Source of the DNA: Solimonas sp.
Lineage (GTDB): Bacteria > Pseudomonadota > Gammaproteobacteria > Nevskiales > Nevskiaceae
Direction: 5' to 3'
NCBI GenBank assembly: GCA_030149365.1
Contig: JASBRP010000045.1
Coordinates: forward strand, 1 to 64,000
Length of the DNA: 64,000 nt
Under the pieces are notes generated by a model. It saw only the letters and a list, made by a program, of their open reading frames with translations. It ran no database searches and was not told the DNA's origin. How positions within the stretch are numbered: position 1 is the stretch's first letter; every line of letters begins with the position of its first letter. Both the position numbers and the translations under genes were made by a program. Of this stretch, positions 19,875 to 27,475 are shown piece by piece.

Positions 19875-21302
19875 ATGGCCGACCCCATCACCAAGGCCCT
19901 GCTGAAGCTGCAGCGGATGGAGATGGCCGCGATCCGCGCGGTGCTGGCGCAGCCGCGCTTCCTGCTACCGGCCGAGTACCAGCGCCTGCGCTACGTGCTG
20001 GGCCTGGCGCGCCTGCAGCGCTTCGCGCCCGGCGCGGCCCTGGGCCTGCCCTGGCGGCCCGAGGTGGAGCCGGATCCCGCCATCGTCGAGCCGCTGCGCG
20101 AGCTGGTGCTGCGCGAGTGGTACAAGCCGCTGCGCCATGAGGACTCGCCCCGCGCGCGCCTGGCCGGCTGCATGGTGGCCCTGGACGCACTGCATGCCGC
20201 GGCAAAACTGACGCGCGCCAACCTGCTGTCCCGCCACGCCGGGCAGTTCACGGAGCAGGAACTCGACGCCGAGGTCGGCCGCAAGGCACTGGTCACCGTA
20301 GCGGGCGGCGGCGGTGGCGCGGGCTACGTCTACGTTGGCGCCGCCGCGCGCCTGCGCGCCGAGGGGCGCTCCTCCGACTACCTCGTGGGCTCGTCCATCG
20401 GCTCCCTGATCGGTGCCTTCCTGGCTCGCTCGCGGCAGACTGACATCGAAGCACTGATGGCCTGGGCCAAATCGCTGCGCGTGCGCGACATCTTCAGCCG
20501 TCCCCACATCGGCGCCACACATACCCTGCCCGGCATCACGCGGCTGCACCTGCACAGCATGCACCGCATCATGACCCTGCCCGACGGCAGTCCGATGCGC
20601 CTGGAAGACCTGGAGATTCCCTACGACTCGGTGGTCGCCGGCATCCATGCCCGCGCCTACGAGCACCTGCCCTCCGGCCTGCGCGACTTCACCTCGCCCA
20701 TGGCCAGCGGCAAGCGCTTCTCCAAGCTGGTGGCGGAGCGCATGCTGCTGCTGGCGGCCATGGTCAGCCCCAGCGTGGTCAAGCCGATCGTGCTGGGCGG
20801 CGACGCACTCACGCGCCGCATCCGCGCCGTCGACGCCGTGGGCCTTTCGGCAGCGATTCCCGCCGTGCTGCAGTACGAGCCACCGACACGCGACGCCGAG
20901 AGCGACGCCATCCTCGCCACGTTGCGTCAGCAGCACGACGTGGCGCTGTTCGTCGACGGCGGTGTCGCCTCCAACGTGCCGGCACGCATCGCCTGGGAGC
21001 GTGTGCAGGCCGGCCGCATCGGCACGCGCAACGCCTTCTACCTGGCGCTGGACTGCTTCCATCCGCAGTGGGACCCGCGCCACATCTGGCTCTGGCCGGT
21101 GACGCAGGCCGTGCAATTGCAGATGGCTTCGCAGAAACCCTATTTCGACTGGCTACTGCGCTTCGAGCCGACGCTCTCGCCGATCAACCTGCTGCCCACC
21201 GCGCAGGATTTCGACCGCGCCTTCCAGTGGGGCTGGAACCAGGCCGACGTGATGCTGCCCTTCCTGCTCAAGGCACTGGAGCCGGTGGACTGGGTACCCT
21301 GA
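19875..21302 (+). CDS. Patatin-like phospholipase
   Basis: A 475-residue protein whose patatin domain begins at about residue 140: the glycine-rich oxyanion motif AGGGGGAGYVYVG, the nucleophile elbow GSSIGS with Ser174, and the DGG motif with Asp361 (FVDGGVASN), giving the Ser-Asp dyad. The ~130-residue N-terminal helical part resembles the extension found in larger bacterial patatins. No signal peptide is seen. It hydrolyses acyl esters of phospholipids or storage lipids. ATG 19875 has AGGAG about 13 bases upstream, longer than ideal; an upstream TTG at 19854 is less likely. Confidence 0.88.
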   Translation: MADPITKALLKLQRMEMAAIRAVLAQPRFLLPAEYQRLRYVLGLARLQRFAPGAALGLPWRPEVEPDPAIVEPLRELVLREWYKPLRHEDSPRARLAGCMVALDALHAAAKLTRANLLSRHAGQFTEQELDAEVGRKALVTVAGGGGGAGYVYVGAAARLRAEGRSSDYLVGSSIGSLIGAFLARSRQTDIEALMAWAKSLRVRDIFSRPHIGATHTLPGITRLHLHSMHRIMTLPDGSPMRLEDLEIPYDSVVAGIHARAYEHLPSGLRDFTSPMASGKRFSKLVAERMLLLAAMVSPSVVKPIVLGGDALTRRIRAVDAVGLSAAIPAVLQYEPPTRDAESDAILATLRQQHDVALFVDGGVASNVPARIAWERVQAGRIGTRNAFYLALDCFHPQWDPRHIWLWPVTQAVQLQMASQKPYFDWLLRFEPTLSPINLLPTAQDFDRAFQWGWNQADVMLPFLLKALEPVDWVP

Positions 21303-21304
21303 TA

Positions 21305-21324
21305 CGGCGGCCTCGCGGCCGCCG
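21305..21324. other. GC-rich hairpin between convergent genes
   Basis: CGGCGGCC (21305-21312) and GGCCGCCG (21317-21324) pair around TCGC just after the patatin stop and before the convergent membrane-protein stop at 21337. There is no U-tract, so it is at best a weak or Rho-assisted terminator. Confidence 0.35.
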
Positions 21325-21336
21325 CGCGGGCCCTGT

Positions 21337-21720
21337 TCAGCGCGTGCGGCGCAGCCAGTCCCAGAACAGCAGCGCGAAGACCAGGTCGCCGCAGGCCAGC
21401 AGCGGCAACTCCCAGCCGATGTAGCCCAGTGCCCAGGGGATGCCGGCCGCCGGCAGCACCAGCATCTTGCCGATGGCACCCAACTCCACGTAGGCGCGGT
21501 AGCGCCGCGGGTCCATGGCGACGCGCGCATAGGCGTAGGCGAAAAGGCCCACGAACGCGCCGGAGAGATTCGACAGCACCACGCTGCCCGGTGTCGCCGC
21601 CCCCAGGTTCAGCAAGGCGCCCATTTGCGCGCTGGCGGTCAGCAGGACCAATGCCACCACAAGATTGAACAGAGCTGCGACGCTGAACAGCAGCCGCGTG
21701 TAAGAAGAATCTGCCTGCAT
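21337..21720 (-). CDS. Small four-helix membrane protein
   Basis: A 127-residue protein starting at ATG 21720 with GGGAG four bases upstream. Four hydrophobic helices are visible: LFSVAALFNLVVALVLL, VVLSNLSGAFVGLFAYAYA, MLVLPAAGIPWALGYIG and LLACGDLVFALLFWDWL, a layout like small DoxX-like or YfaZ-like inner-membrane proteins. I do not recognise the family. It converges on the patatin gene; the 341-base gap on its 5' side is shared with the PucR-like regulator and holds one copy of the TTTTGTG-N6-CACAAAA palindrome, which could also act on this gene. Confidence 0.7.
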   Translation of the reverse strand: MQADSSYTRLLFSVAALFNLVVALVLLTASAQMGALLNLGAATPGSVVLSNLSGAFVGLFAYAYARVAMDPRRYRAYVELGAIGKMLVLPAAGIPWALGYIGWELPLLACGDLVFALLFWDWLRRTR

Positions 21721-21971
21721 GCTGCTCCCCCGGTGTTTCCCTGAGCATAGCAAGTGCGGCGGCCCTAGCCACCCTTCCCCTCAGGCGAGCAAAAAGGGAT
21801 TCATGGTCGACTGCAACCAGGTCGGCCATGAATCCCAATCCCGGCGGCGGAGGGCCCCGGGGATCCCCTCGAAGGGATGGCGGCGCGGGCAACCGTGAGA
21901 TACGGCCACCGGCAAGACCTGCATCTTCGCGGCGGACACCCCAATCGCGCCATTGGCAGGTTCACCAGCGC

Positions 21972-21991
21972 TTTTGTGACGCAGCACAAAA
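21972..21991. promoter_or_regulatory. TTTTGTG-N6-CACAAAA palindrome, copy A
   Basis: TTTTGTG (21972-21978), six bases, CACAAAA (21985-21991): perfect 7-bp arms, 70 bases upstream of the PucR-like regulator start at 22062. The rest of the 341-base gap (21721-22061) shows no gene. An identical pair of arms with the same 6-base spacing recurs at 24613-24632. Confidence 0.7.
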
Positions 21992-22061
21992 AGCGCCCAG
22001 CCTCCCCAGCGAGGCCGCGTGCTATACAGGCGCCCGGGCACATCCGCAGGAGCAGCAAGCA

Positions 22062-23336
22062 ATGGGCAAGGCAACCCGGCCGCGCGACGGCGCGGCCGTA
22101 CCGGCGGTTTCGCGACGCATGGCGTCGGAGGTGCGAGCCCTGTCCCAGCACGCCGAGGCCATCGTCCAGCGGGTTTTCGCCACGGTGCGCGAAGACGTGC
22201 CGGAGTATGCGGCGATCCGTGATGCCTCCGTGGTGCGGGAAGTCGAGACCATGATCCGCATCAACGTCGACATCTGGTTCCGCGCCCTGCTGGGCGGGCG
22301 CTCGCCCGACGCCGAGATGCTCAAGCCAGTGGCCGACTTCGCCCGGCGCCGCTTCCATCAGGGCATCCCCATGACCGGGCTGCTGCATTCCTTCCGTGTC
22401 GGCAGCACGGTGCTATGGCAGGCCTTCCTCGACGGCGTGCAGCATCGCCACGAGCTGCGCGACGAGGTGTTGCTCAAGCTCTCGCCCTACATGATGTACC
22501 ACACCGACCTGCTCGGGCAGACCATCAGCCATGCCTACGTCGACGAGCAGCGCCGCGGAGAGCGCTGGCAGAGCCGCCTGCAACACGAGCTCTGCTCCAT
22601 CGTCTTCGACCGGCCCGACGACACCGAAGGCTTCCGCGAGCGTGCGCTGGCACTGGGTGCCGATCCGCTGGGCCGCCGCATGGCGCTGGCCTTCGCCGCA
22701 ACCTCACACGGCAGCAGCCGCAGCGCCGCCGAGGACGAGCTCGAATCGCTGATGGGCGCCCTGACCCAGCGCGACGAACCACGCCCCATCGGCACCCTGT
22801 GGCGCGAGCATGCGGTGATCTGGATGGCAGTGCCCGGCGGCGAAAATGCGATCCGACATGAACGGCGCCTGGCCACGCAGCTGGCACAGTCGTCGGCGCT
22901 ACGCGGGCGCACGCAGCCGGTCGGCATCGGCCTGGCGGGCACTGGCGCCCGCGGCTGGCACCTCAGCGCGGAGCAGGCCGCGCGTGCCCTGGACATCGGG
23001 CGGCGCCTGGCGACGCGCGGCAAGCAGTTCCGCTACTCCGACTACGTGCTGGACGACACTGCGCTGCAGTCGCGCAATGTCGCCGGCTATCTCGAGGGCC
23101 TGCTGGAGCTGATTGCCCCGGAGCCGCACCTGCTGGAAACGCTGGACAGCTACTTCCTGCAGCGCCAGCAGCGCAAGGCCGTCGCCGCCACGCTGGAGAT
23201 CCACCCCAACACGCTGAGCTACCGCCTGAAGCGCATCGAGACCCTGCTGAAGGCGGATCTGGACGACCTGTCCTGGCAATCCCGCCTCAGTGCCGCCTTG
23301 TTGATGCGGCGCATGGGGCGCGCAGAGAGCGCCTAG
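22062..23336 (+). CDS. PucR/CdaR-like transcriptional regulator
   Basis: A 424-residue protein. The N-terminal ~165 residues are helical and resemble the RsbRD-type sensor domain found in such regulators; the middle (about 190-340) fits the GGDEF-like CdaR domain; the C-terminal ~60 residues are the PucR helix-turn-helix (QQRKAVAATLEIHPNTLSYR at about 363-382). Proteins of this class control uptake and breakdown of particular substrates. ATG 22062 has AGGAG about 10 bases upstream. The palindrome 70 bases before the gene and an identical one between the next two operons suggest autoregulation and control of the VOC-ankyrin and M28 genes. Ligand unknown. Confidence 0.85.
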   Translation: MGKATRPRDGAAVPAVSRRMASEVRALSQHAEAIVQRVFATVREDVPEYAAIRDASVVREVETMIRINVDIWFRALLGGRSPDAEMLKPVADFARRRFHQGIPMTGLLHSFRVGSTVLWQAFLDGVQHRHELRDEVLLKLSPYMMYHTDLLGQTISHAYVDEQRRGERWQSRLQHELCSIVFDRPDDTEGFRERALALGADPLGRRMALAFAATSHGSSRSAAEDELESLMGALTQRDEPRPIGTLWREHAVIWMAVPGGENAIRHERRLATQLAQSSALRGRTQPVGIGLAGTGARGWHLSAEQAARALDIGRRLATRGKQFRYSDYVLDDTALQSRNVAGYLEGLLELIAPEPHLLETLDSYFLQRQQRKAVAATLEIHPNTLSYRLKRIETLLKADLDDLSWQSRLSAALLMRRMGRAESA

Positions 23337-23345
23337 GCGCCCGCT

Positions 23346-24497
23346 TCAGAACATCATCGTCTCGGCAAAGGGATCGACCGGCGGGCGCCGGCCGTCGCCG
23401 TGCCGGCGCAGGCGATCCAGCACCGCGGCATGCCCCGCCCGCTGTGCCAGCATCGCCGGCGTCGCGCCGTTGTCCGCACGCAGGCCCGGATCGGCGCCGG
23501 CCTGCAGCAGCACGTCCACCGCTTCCAGGAAGCCACGGCCCGCCGCCTGGTGCAATGCGGTGTGCCCGGATACCTGTACGGCATTGGGTTGTGCCCCCGC
23601 GCGCAGCAACCGGTGCACGATCCCCAGGGCGCATTCCTGCGAGGTCTGTGTCAGGGCGCTGTTGAGCGGATGCGAGCGCATGTTGTTGCGCGACACCGCG
23701 TTGACGTCGGCACCCGCCTGCAGCAGCCGGTCCACGCAGTCGCCGTGCCCGAAGAAGCAGGCCAGCCCCAGCGGCAGGAAGCCGTCGGCACCAGGCAGGT
23801 TCACGCGCTCGGGAGCGCGGCGCAGCAGCAACGCCAGCGGCTCGATGGCTCCCATCGCGGCGGCCTCGCAGAGCGTCAGGTCATCGCGCAGCGCCAGCAG
23901 GTAGGCGGCAATGCGCTCCTGCCGCTTGTAGGCGGCCACCAGCAGCACCGAGGCGCCCGTGCTGTCCACGGTGTCGATCAGGTCGTGGTCCAGCGCCAGC
24001 AGTTCCTTCACCCGCGAGAATTCGCCGCCCTTCACTGCATTCAGGAAGTCCTGCCGCAGCAGCAATACCCCTTGCTGCGGTGCCGCGACCACCTCCTTGC
24101 TGCGGAAGGCCGGCACCGGCGCACCCCACTGCATGGTGTGCGCATCGACCATCGCCAGGCGGTTGCCCCAGGGGTCGGTCATGCACAAGCCGGCCTCGCC
24201 TCCAGGCATGCGGCGCGGCTCGTGGTCCACCTCCATGGCACCCATCTGCACGGCGCGCATGCGCAGCTGCATCAGGTTCTCGTCCACGCCGATGTAGATC
24301 AGTTGCGGCGAGGGCGGCAGCGGATGTTCGCCGTCGATGCGCGCGTCGTAGCAGGTCAGCAACGCCTGGCCGAGGGGGAAGTTATGGATCGCCGGAGGCA
24401 CACGGAAACCGTCCACCAGCAGCAGGCTGCTGTAGAAGCGCACGGCCCGGTCCAGTCCCGAAACCGGGATCACGATCCGGAAAAGCTTGGCACTCAT
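23346..24497 (-). CDS. VOC (glyoxalase-like) domain fused to ankyrin repeats
   Basis: A 383-residue protein. Residues 1-125 form a VOC/glyoxalase-bleomycin-resistance fold (LFRIVIPVSGLDRAVRFYSS at the start, TDPWGNRLAMVD at the end). After a linker, residues about 150-370 hold ankyrin repeats; the clearest are around ADGFLPLGLACFFGHGDCV, SGHTALHQAAGRGFLEAV and NGATPAMLAQRAGHAAV. The fusion suggests a small-molecule-binding domain attached to a protein-interaction scaffold; the combination is uncommon. The ATG at 24497 has GGGGA upstream. It converges on the PucR-like gene, is divergent from the M28 gene, and shares palindrome copy B with it. Function unknown. Confidence 0.82.
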   Translation of the reverse strand: MSAKLFRIVIPVSGLDRAVRFYSSLLLVDGFRVPPAIHNFPLGQALLTCYDARIDGEHPLPPSPQLIYIGVDENLMQLRMRAVQMGAMEVDHEPRRMPGGEAGLCMTDPWGNRLAMVDAHTMQWGAPVPAFRSKEVVAAPQQGVLLLRQDFLNAVKGGEFSRVKELLALDHDLIDTVDSTGASVLLVAAYKRQERIAAYLLALRDDLTLCEAAAMGAIEPLALLLRRAPERVNLPGADGFLPLGLACFFGHGDCVDRLLQAGADVNAVSRNNMRSHPLNSALTQTSQECALGIVHRLLRAGAQPNAVQVSGHTALHQAAGRGFLEAVDVLLQAGADPGLRADNGATPAMLAQRAGHAAVLDRLRRHGDGRRPPVDPFAETMMF

Positions 24498-24523
24498 CAA
24501 TTTCCCCAAAACCTGGACCGCGC

Positions 24524-24555
24524 GGCCACCGGGGTCGAGCCCCGCTGGCCTTTTT
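24524..24555 (+). terminator. Plus-strand terminator in the leader region of the VOC-ankyrin gene
   Basis: GGCCA C CGGGG (24524-24534) pairs with CCCCG C TGGCC (24540-24550) around TCGAG, with one C-C mismatch, and is followed by TTTTT (24551-24555). On the plus strand no gene ends here: the nearest plus-strand gene, the PucR-like regulator, stops 1.2 kb upstream, so it may end a long or antisense transcript. Confidence 0.65.
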
Positions 24556-24610
24556 CATGTCCTCAACCTGTCACCATGCACGAAAGCCGGCTTCCTGCCA
24601 AATGAAGGGG

Positions 24611-24634
24611 GCTTTTGTGCTCGGGCACAAAAGC
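24611..24634. promoter_or_regulatory. TTTTGTG-N6-CACAAAA palindrome, copy B
   Basis: GCTTTTGTG (24611-24619), six bases, CACAAAAGC (24626-24634): perfect 9-bp arms in the gap between the divergent VOC-ankyrin (24497) and M28 (24746) genes, about 112-114 bases from each start. The inner 7-bp arms and the spacing equal copy A before the PucR-like gene. Confidence 0.75.
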
Positions 24635-24745
24635 TCCTGTGACTCGGCCAATGGCGGGCCAAGTCCACTGGCCTCACACTGGCGGAATCACAGATGGACC
24701 CGCCGGCTCCGCAACGGCCAGCCGGACAGGTCCCGAGGAGAACAC

Positions 24746-26413
24746 ATGAGCATTTCCATGCGTCTGGCCCGCCGGGCCGGCCTCGCACTGGCCGTCGCCG
24801 GCCTGACCCTGGCCGCCGGTTGCGGCAGCAGCCGCCCGGTCGATGGCGCCTCCGGCGGCACCCCAGGCCTCGACCACAGCCGCGAATTCGATGCCGCCCT
24901 GATGCCTACCCTGGCCCAGGTGCGTGGCTGGCAGTACGAGATCGACAGCTTCGACAGCGGCTTCCGCCCCGCCGGCAGCGTGGCCGAGATCGCCTATGCC
25001 CAACGGCTCGCCAGCCAGCTGCGCGCCATGGGCGTGCCGGACGTGCGCCTGGAGCCCTATCCGGTGGACCGCTGGATCGCCCAGAAGGCGCAGCTTCAGT
25101 TGCTCGCGGGCGACAGTGCTGAGGACATCCCGCTGGTGTCCTATATTCCCTTCTCGGGCAACACCGGTCCCGAGGGCCTGGAAGGCCCGCTGGTCTACGT
25201 GCCGGGGCTGGCCGCCGTGGACCTGACCGATGTCGTGGTGCGCATGCTCGACAGCGGCGCGCTGGTCGGCGGTGTCCTGGGCCTGGTCCAGTCGCTGGTG
25301 GGGCTGCTCGGCGACACCGCCAGCGGCCTGTCGTCCATCGTCTCCCTGCTCACCGCGGCGGACGTGCGCGGCAAGATCGTGGTCTACGACCTGCCGCGGC
25401 TGACCATCCCCATCGGCGTACTCAGCAGCCTCGCGCTGCACGTCACCGACGACGCCGGCACCATGGGCTTCACCACGCCCTTCTCGCGTCCCTTCCTGGA
25501 CATGGTGGTGGCCCAGGTCGTCACCACGGCACTGAAGGCCGCCGGCGCCGCAGGTGCGGTCGGCATCGTCGACTACCCGCAGGAAGCCGCGCAGGGTTCC
25601 TACTACCCCTTCTTCGCCCGCTTCCTGCCTGCTTCGCCCACGGTCTACCTCGACCGCGACACCGGTGCGGCGCTGAAGCAGCGCCTGCTGGCCAACCCAC
25701 TGTCCGCCAAGCCGGCGCGGCTGACGCTGCACGCGCTGGAGGAAAGCGTGGAGGCCTACAACGTGGTCGCCATCCTGCCAGGCGCGAGCCCGCTCGAGAT
25801 CGTGCTCAGCTCGCATACCGACGGTACCAACTCCATCGAGGACAACGGACCCGCCGCGATCCTGGGCATCATGCGCTACTTCACGCGCATCCCCCAGGCG
25901 CAGCGCAAGCGCAGCCTGCGCGTGGTGTTCAGCGGCGGTCACTTCGGCGGTGGCGGCCTGGGGCACTACATCGAGGAGAACCACGACGAGTTGCAGGAGA
26001 AGGTCCTGGCCGCGATCGAGGTCGAGCACGTCGGTGCCCGCGAGTGGCTGGAGATCGCCCCGGGTGTCATGGGCCTCACCGGCCTCAACGAGCCGCAGGT
26101 GATCATGACGCCGCTCGGCGAAGTGTTCGAGCGCGAGAGCATCCTGCTGTCGCAGCAGTTCGATCGCAGCATCGTGATGCCGCCGCTGCTGCCCTTCGGC
26201 GAAGGCCAGGCCTATCGCAACGAGGGCGGCCTGCCGGTGATCCAGTACATCACCGGGCCGGTCTACCTGCTCAACTTCGGCATCCCCAAGGTCACCAGCG
26301 AGTTCACCGACTACCCGCTGATGCACGCCCAGGTCGGCGCGTTCGTGCGCATGATCCTCAACCTGGGCAACGAGCCGGCCAGCGCCCTGCGCTCCGGTGT
26401 CGAGGAACGCTAG
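24746..26413 (+). CDS. M28 family metallopeptidase, lipoprotein
   Basis: A 555-residue protein with a lipoprotein signal (LALAVAGLTLAAGC, acylated Cys near residue 28) and a strong GAGGAG site before the ATG. The peptidase part (about 335-520) shows the M28 layout: NVVAILPG then LSSHTDGTNSIEDNGPAA with His357 and Asp359 as likely zinc ligands, HFGGGGLGHYIEENHDE, and EVEHVGAREW. The first 300 residues include a PA-like insert with long hydrophobic stretches (about 150-190). It is probably an aminopeptidase or amidohydrolase at the outer membrane. Its stop overlaps the convergent DUF6607 stop (shared CTAG). Confidence 0.82.
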   Translation: MSISMRLARRAGLALAVAGLTLAAGCGSSRPVDGASGGTPGLDHSREFDAALMPTLAQVRGWQYEIDSFDSGFRPAGSVAEIAYAQRLASQLRAMGVPDVRLEPYPVDRWIAQKAQLQLLAGDSAEDIPLVSYIPFSGNTGPEGLEGPLVYVPGLAAVDLTDVVVRMLDSGALVGGVLGLVQSLVGLLGDTASGLSSIVSLLTAADVRGKIVVYDLPRLTIPIGVLSSLALHVTDDAGTMGFTTPFSRPFLDMVVAQVVTTALKAAGAAGAVGIVDYPQEAAQGSYYPFFARFLPASPTVYLDRDTGAALKQRLLANPLSAKPARLTLHALEESVEAYNVVAILPGASPLEIVLSSHTDGTNSIEDNGPAAILGIMRYFTRIPQAQRKRSLRVVFSGGHFGGGGLGHYIEENHDELQEKVLAAIEVEHVGAREWLEIAPGVMGLTGLNEPQVIMTPLGEVFERESILLSQQFDRSIVMPPLLPFGEGQAYRNEGGLPVIQYITGPVYLLNFGIPKVTSEFTDYPLMHAQVGAFVRMILNLGNEPASALRSGVEER

Positions 26414-27366
26414 GGTTTAAGCACCAGATAGGGCTGCAGCACCTCGCGCACCGCCGCACGCCGCTGTTCGTCGGACAGCGGCTTGTTCGCCAGGTCGTTG
26501 GCCTGCGCCATCACCGCCATGTAGTGCGGCGTCTCGTCCACCTCCTCGCGCAGCGCCACGCGGGGGTGCTTCACCAGCAGTTCCGCCCAGACCGCGCGCA
26601 CGGCGCTCCAGTGGGAGCGGGTCTTGCGCCAGTACTCCCGCCCGGGCCCGAAGTCGTAGCCCTGGAGACGCGTATAGGTATTGAGCCCGCGCTCGCGCGC
26701 CAGCACGCGCGGCCCGGTGGGGGCCTTGCGGTCCAGCTTCAGGCTGTCCTGCTCGTGCACCCAGCCCTCGGGCGTGAGGCTCTGGCGGTTCCAGGTATCC
26801 ACCACGTCGTAGTCGCTGCGCGTGGTGTGCTCGCGCCGCGGCAAGGGGCGCCTGGTGCGATCCGAGGCCCAGCTGGAAACGCCGTTCTCGTGCGTCCAGG
26901 CGCCCAGTGCGGCATAGCGCGGGCTGTCGTCCACCTGCCACACCGTCTGCAGCCAGCGGCCGCGGGCCTCGGCCGCCGAGACCCGGCGCGCCTCCCAGGC
27001 GTAGTCGCCGACATAGACCCAGTACTGCGCCTGCTCGTACTCCCAGTCCTGCCGCCAGTGCTTGGTGACGTGGCCCGAGGCATCCACCAGCACGTGCTGC
27101 AGCACGATGCGGCGCGGGCTGTCCTCCAGCACCTCGACGAACTCATGGCCCTGTGTGATGTGCGGTTCATGCAGCTTGTAGCCGGGCTGCAGCGCCACGG
27201 TCTCGTCGAAGCGGAACTGCACCTGGTACTCCCCGGCCATCGCCAGGATCGCGCGGCGATCGCGCTCCGGAGCGGGCGCGGCGGCAGACTTCGCGGGCAG
27301 TGAGGGGGTGGCGGCACAGGCCGACATCAGCAGGGCCAGCGTGGCGGCCAGGGCTTTCTGGATCAT
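26410..27366 (-). CDS. DUF6607 family lipoprotein
   Basis: A 318-residue protein starting at ATG 27366 with a lipoprotein signal (ALAATLALLMSAC). The body fits DUF6607: AILAMAGEYQVQFRFDETV, KHWRQDWEYE, QTVWQVDDSPRYAALGAW, LPRREHTTRSDYDVVD and LTPEGWVHEQDS. The family's role is not known, but members are often found next to TonB-dependent siderophore receptors. Here it is divergent from such a receptor with a Fur-like box between them, so iron-repressed co-expression is likely. Probably anchored in the outer membrane facing the periplasm. Confidence 0.8.
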   Translation of the reverse strand: MIQKALAATLALLMSACAATPSLPAKSAAAPAPERDRRAILAMAGEYQVQFRFDETVALQPGYKLHEPHITQGHEFVEVLEDSPRRIVLQHVLVDASGHVTKHWRQDWEYEQAQYWVYVGDYAWEARRVSAAEARGRWLQTVWQVDDSPRYAALGAWTHENGVSSWASDRTRRPLPRREHTTRSDYDVVDTWNRQSLTPEGWVHEQDSLKLDRKAPTGPRVLARERGLNTYTRLQGYDFGPGREYWRKTRSHWSAVRAVWAELLVKHPRVALREEVDETPHYMAVMAQANDLANKPLSDEQRRAAVREVLQPYLVLKP

Positions 27367-27406
27367 GGAATTTTGGGCAGTAGTAAATTCAAGCACTTCC
27401 CTATTT

Positions 27407-27427
27407 AAATGAGAATTACTATTATTT
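27407..27427. promoter_or_regulatory. Fur box
   Basis: The AT-rich stretch AAATGAGAATTACTATTATT (27407-27426), strikingly unlike its GC-rich surroundings, fits the 19-bp Fur consensus built from NAT trimers. It lies between the divergent DUF6607 lipoprotein (27366) and TonB receptor (27476) genes and could control both. Confidence 0.75.
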
Positions 27428-27475
27428 GCAAACTGCGGGCAGGGGCCGCGGACTCAAACTCTCTCGGGGAAGTAC

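Noticed and set aside
21721-22061. Coding potential in the 341-base gap before the PucR-like gene
   Set aside because: Frames here are glycine/proline-rich, lack ribosome sites and known domains; only the palindrome stands out.
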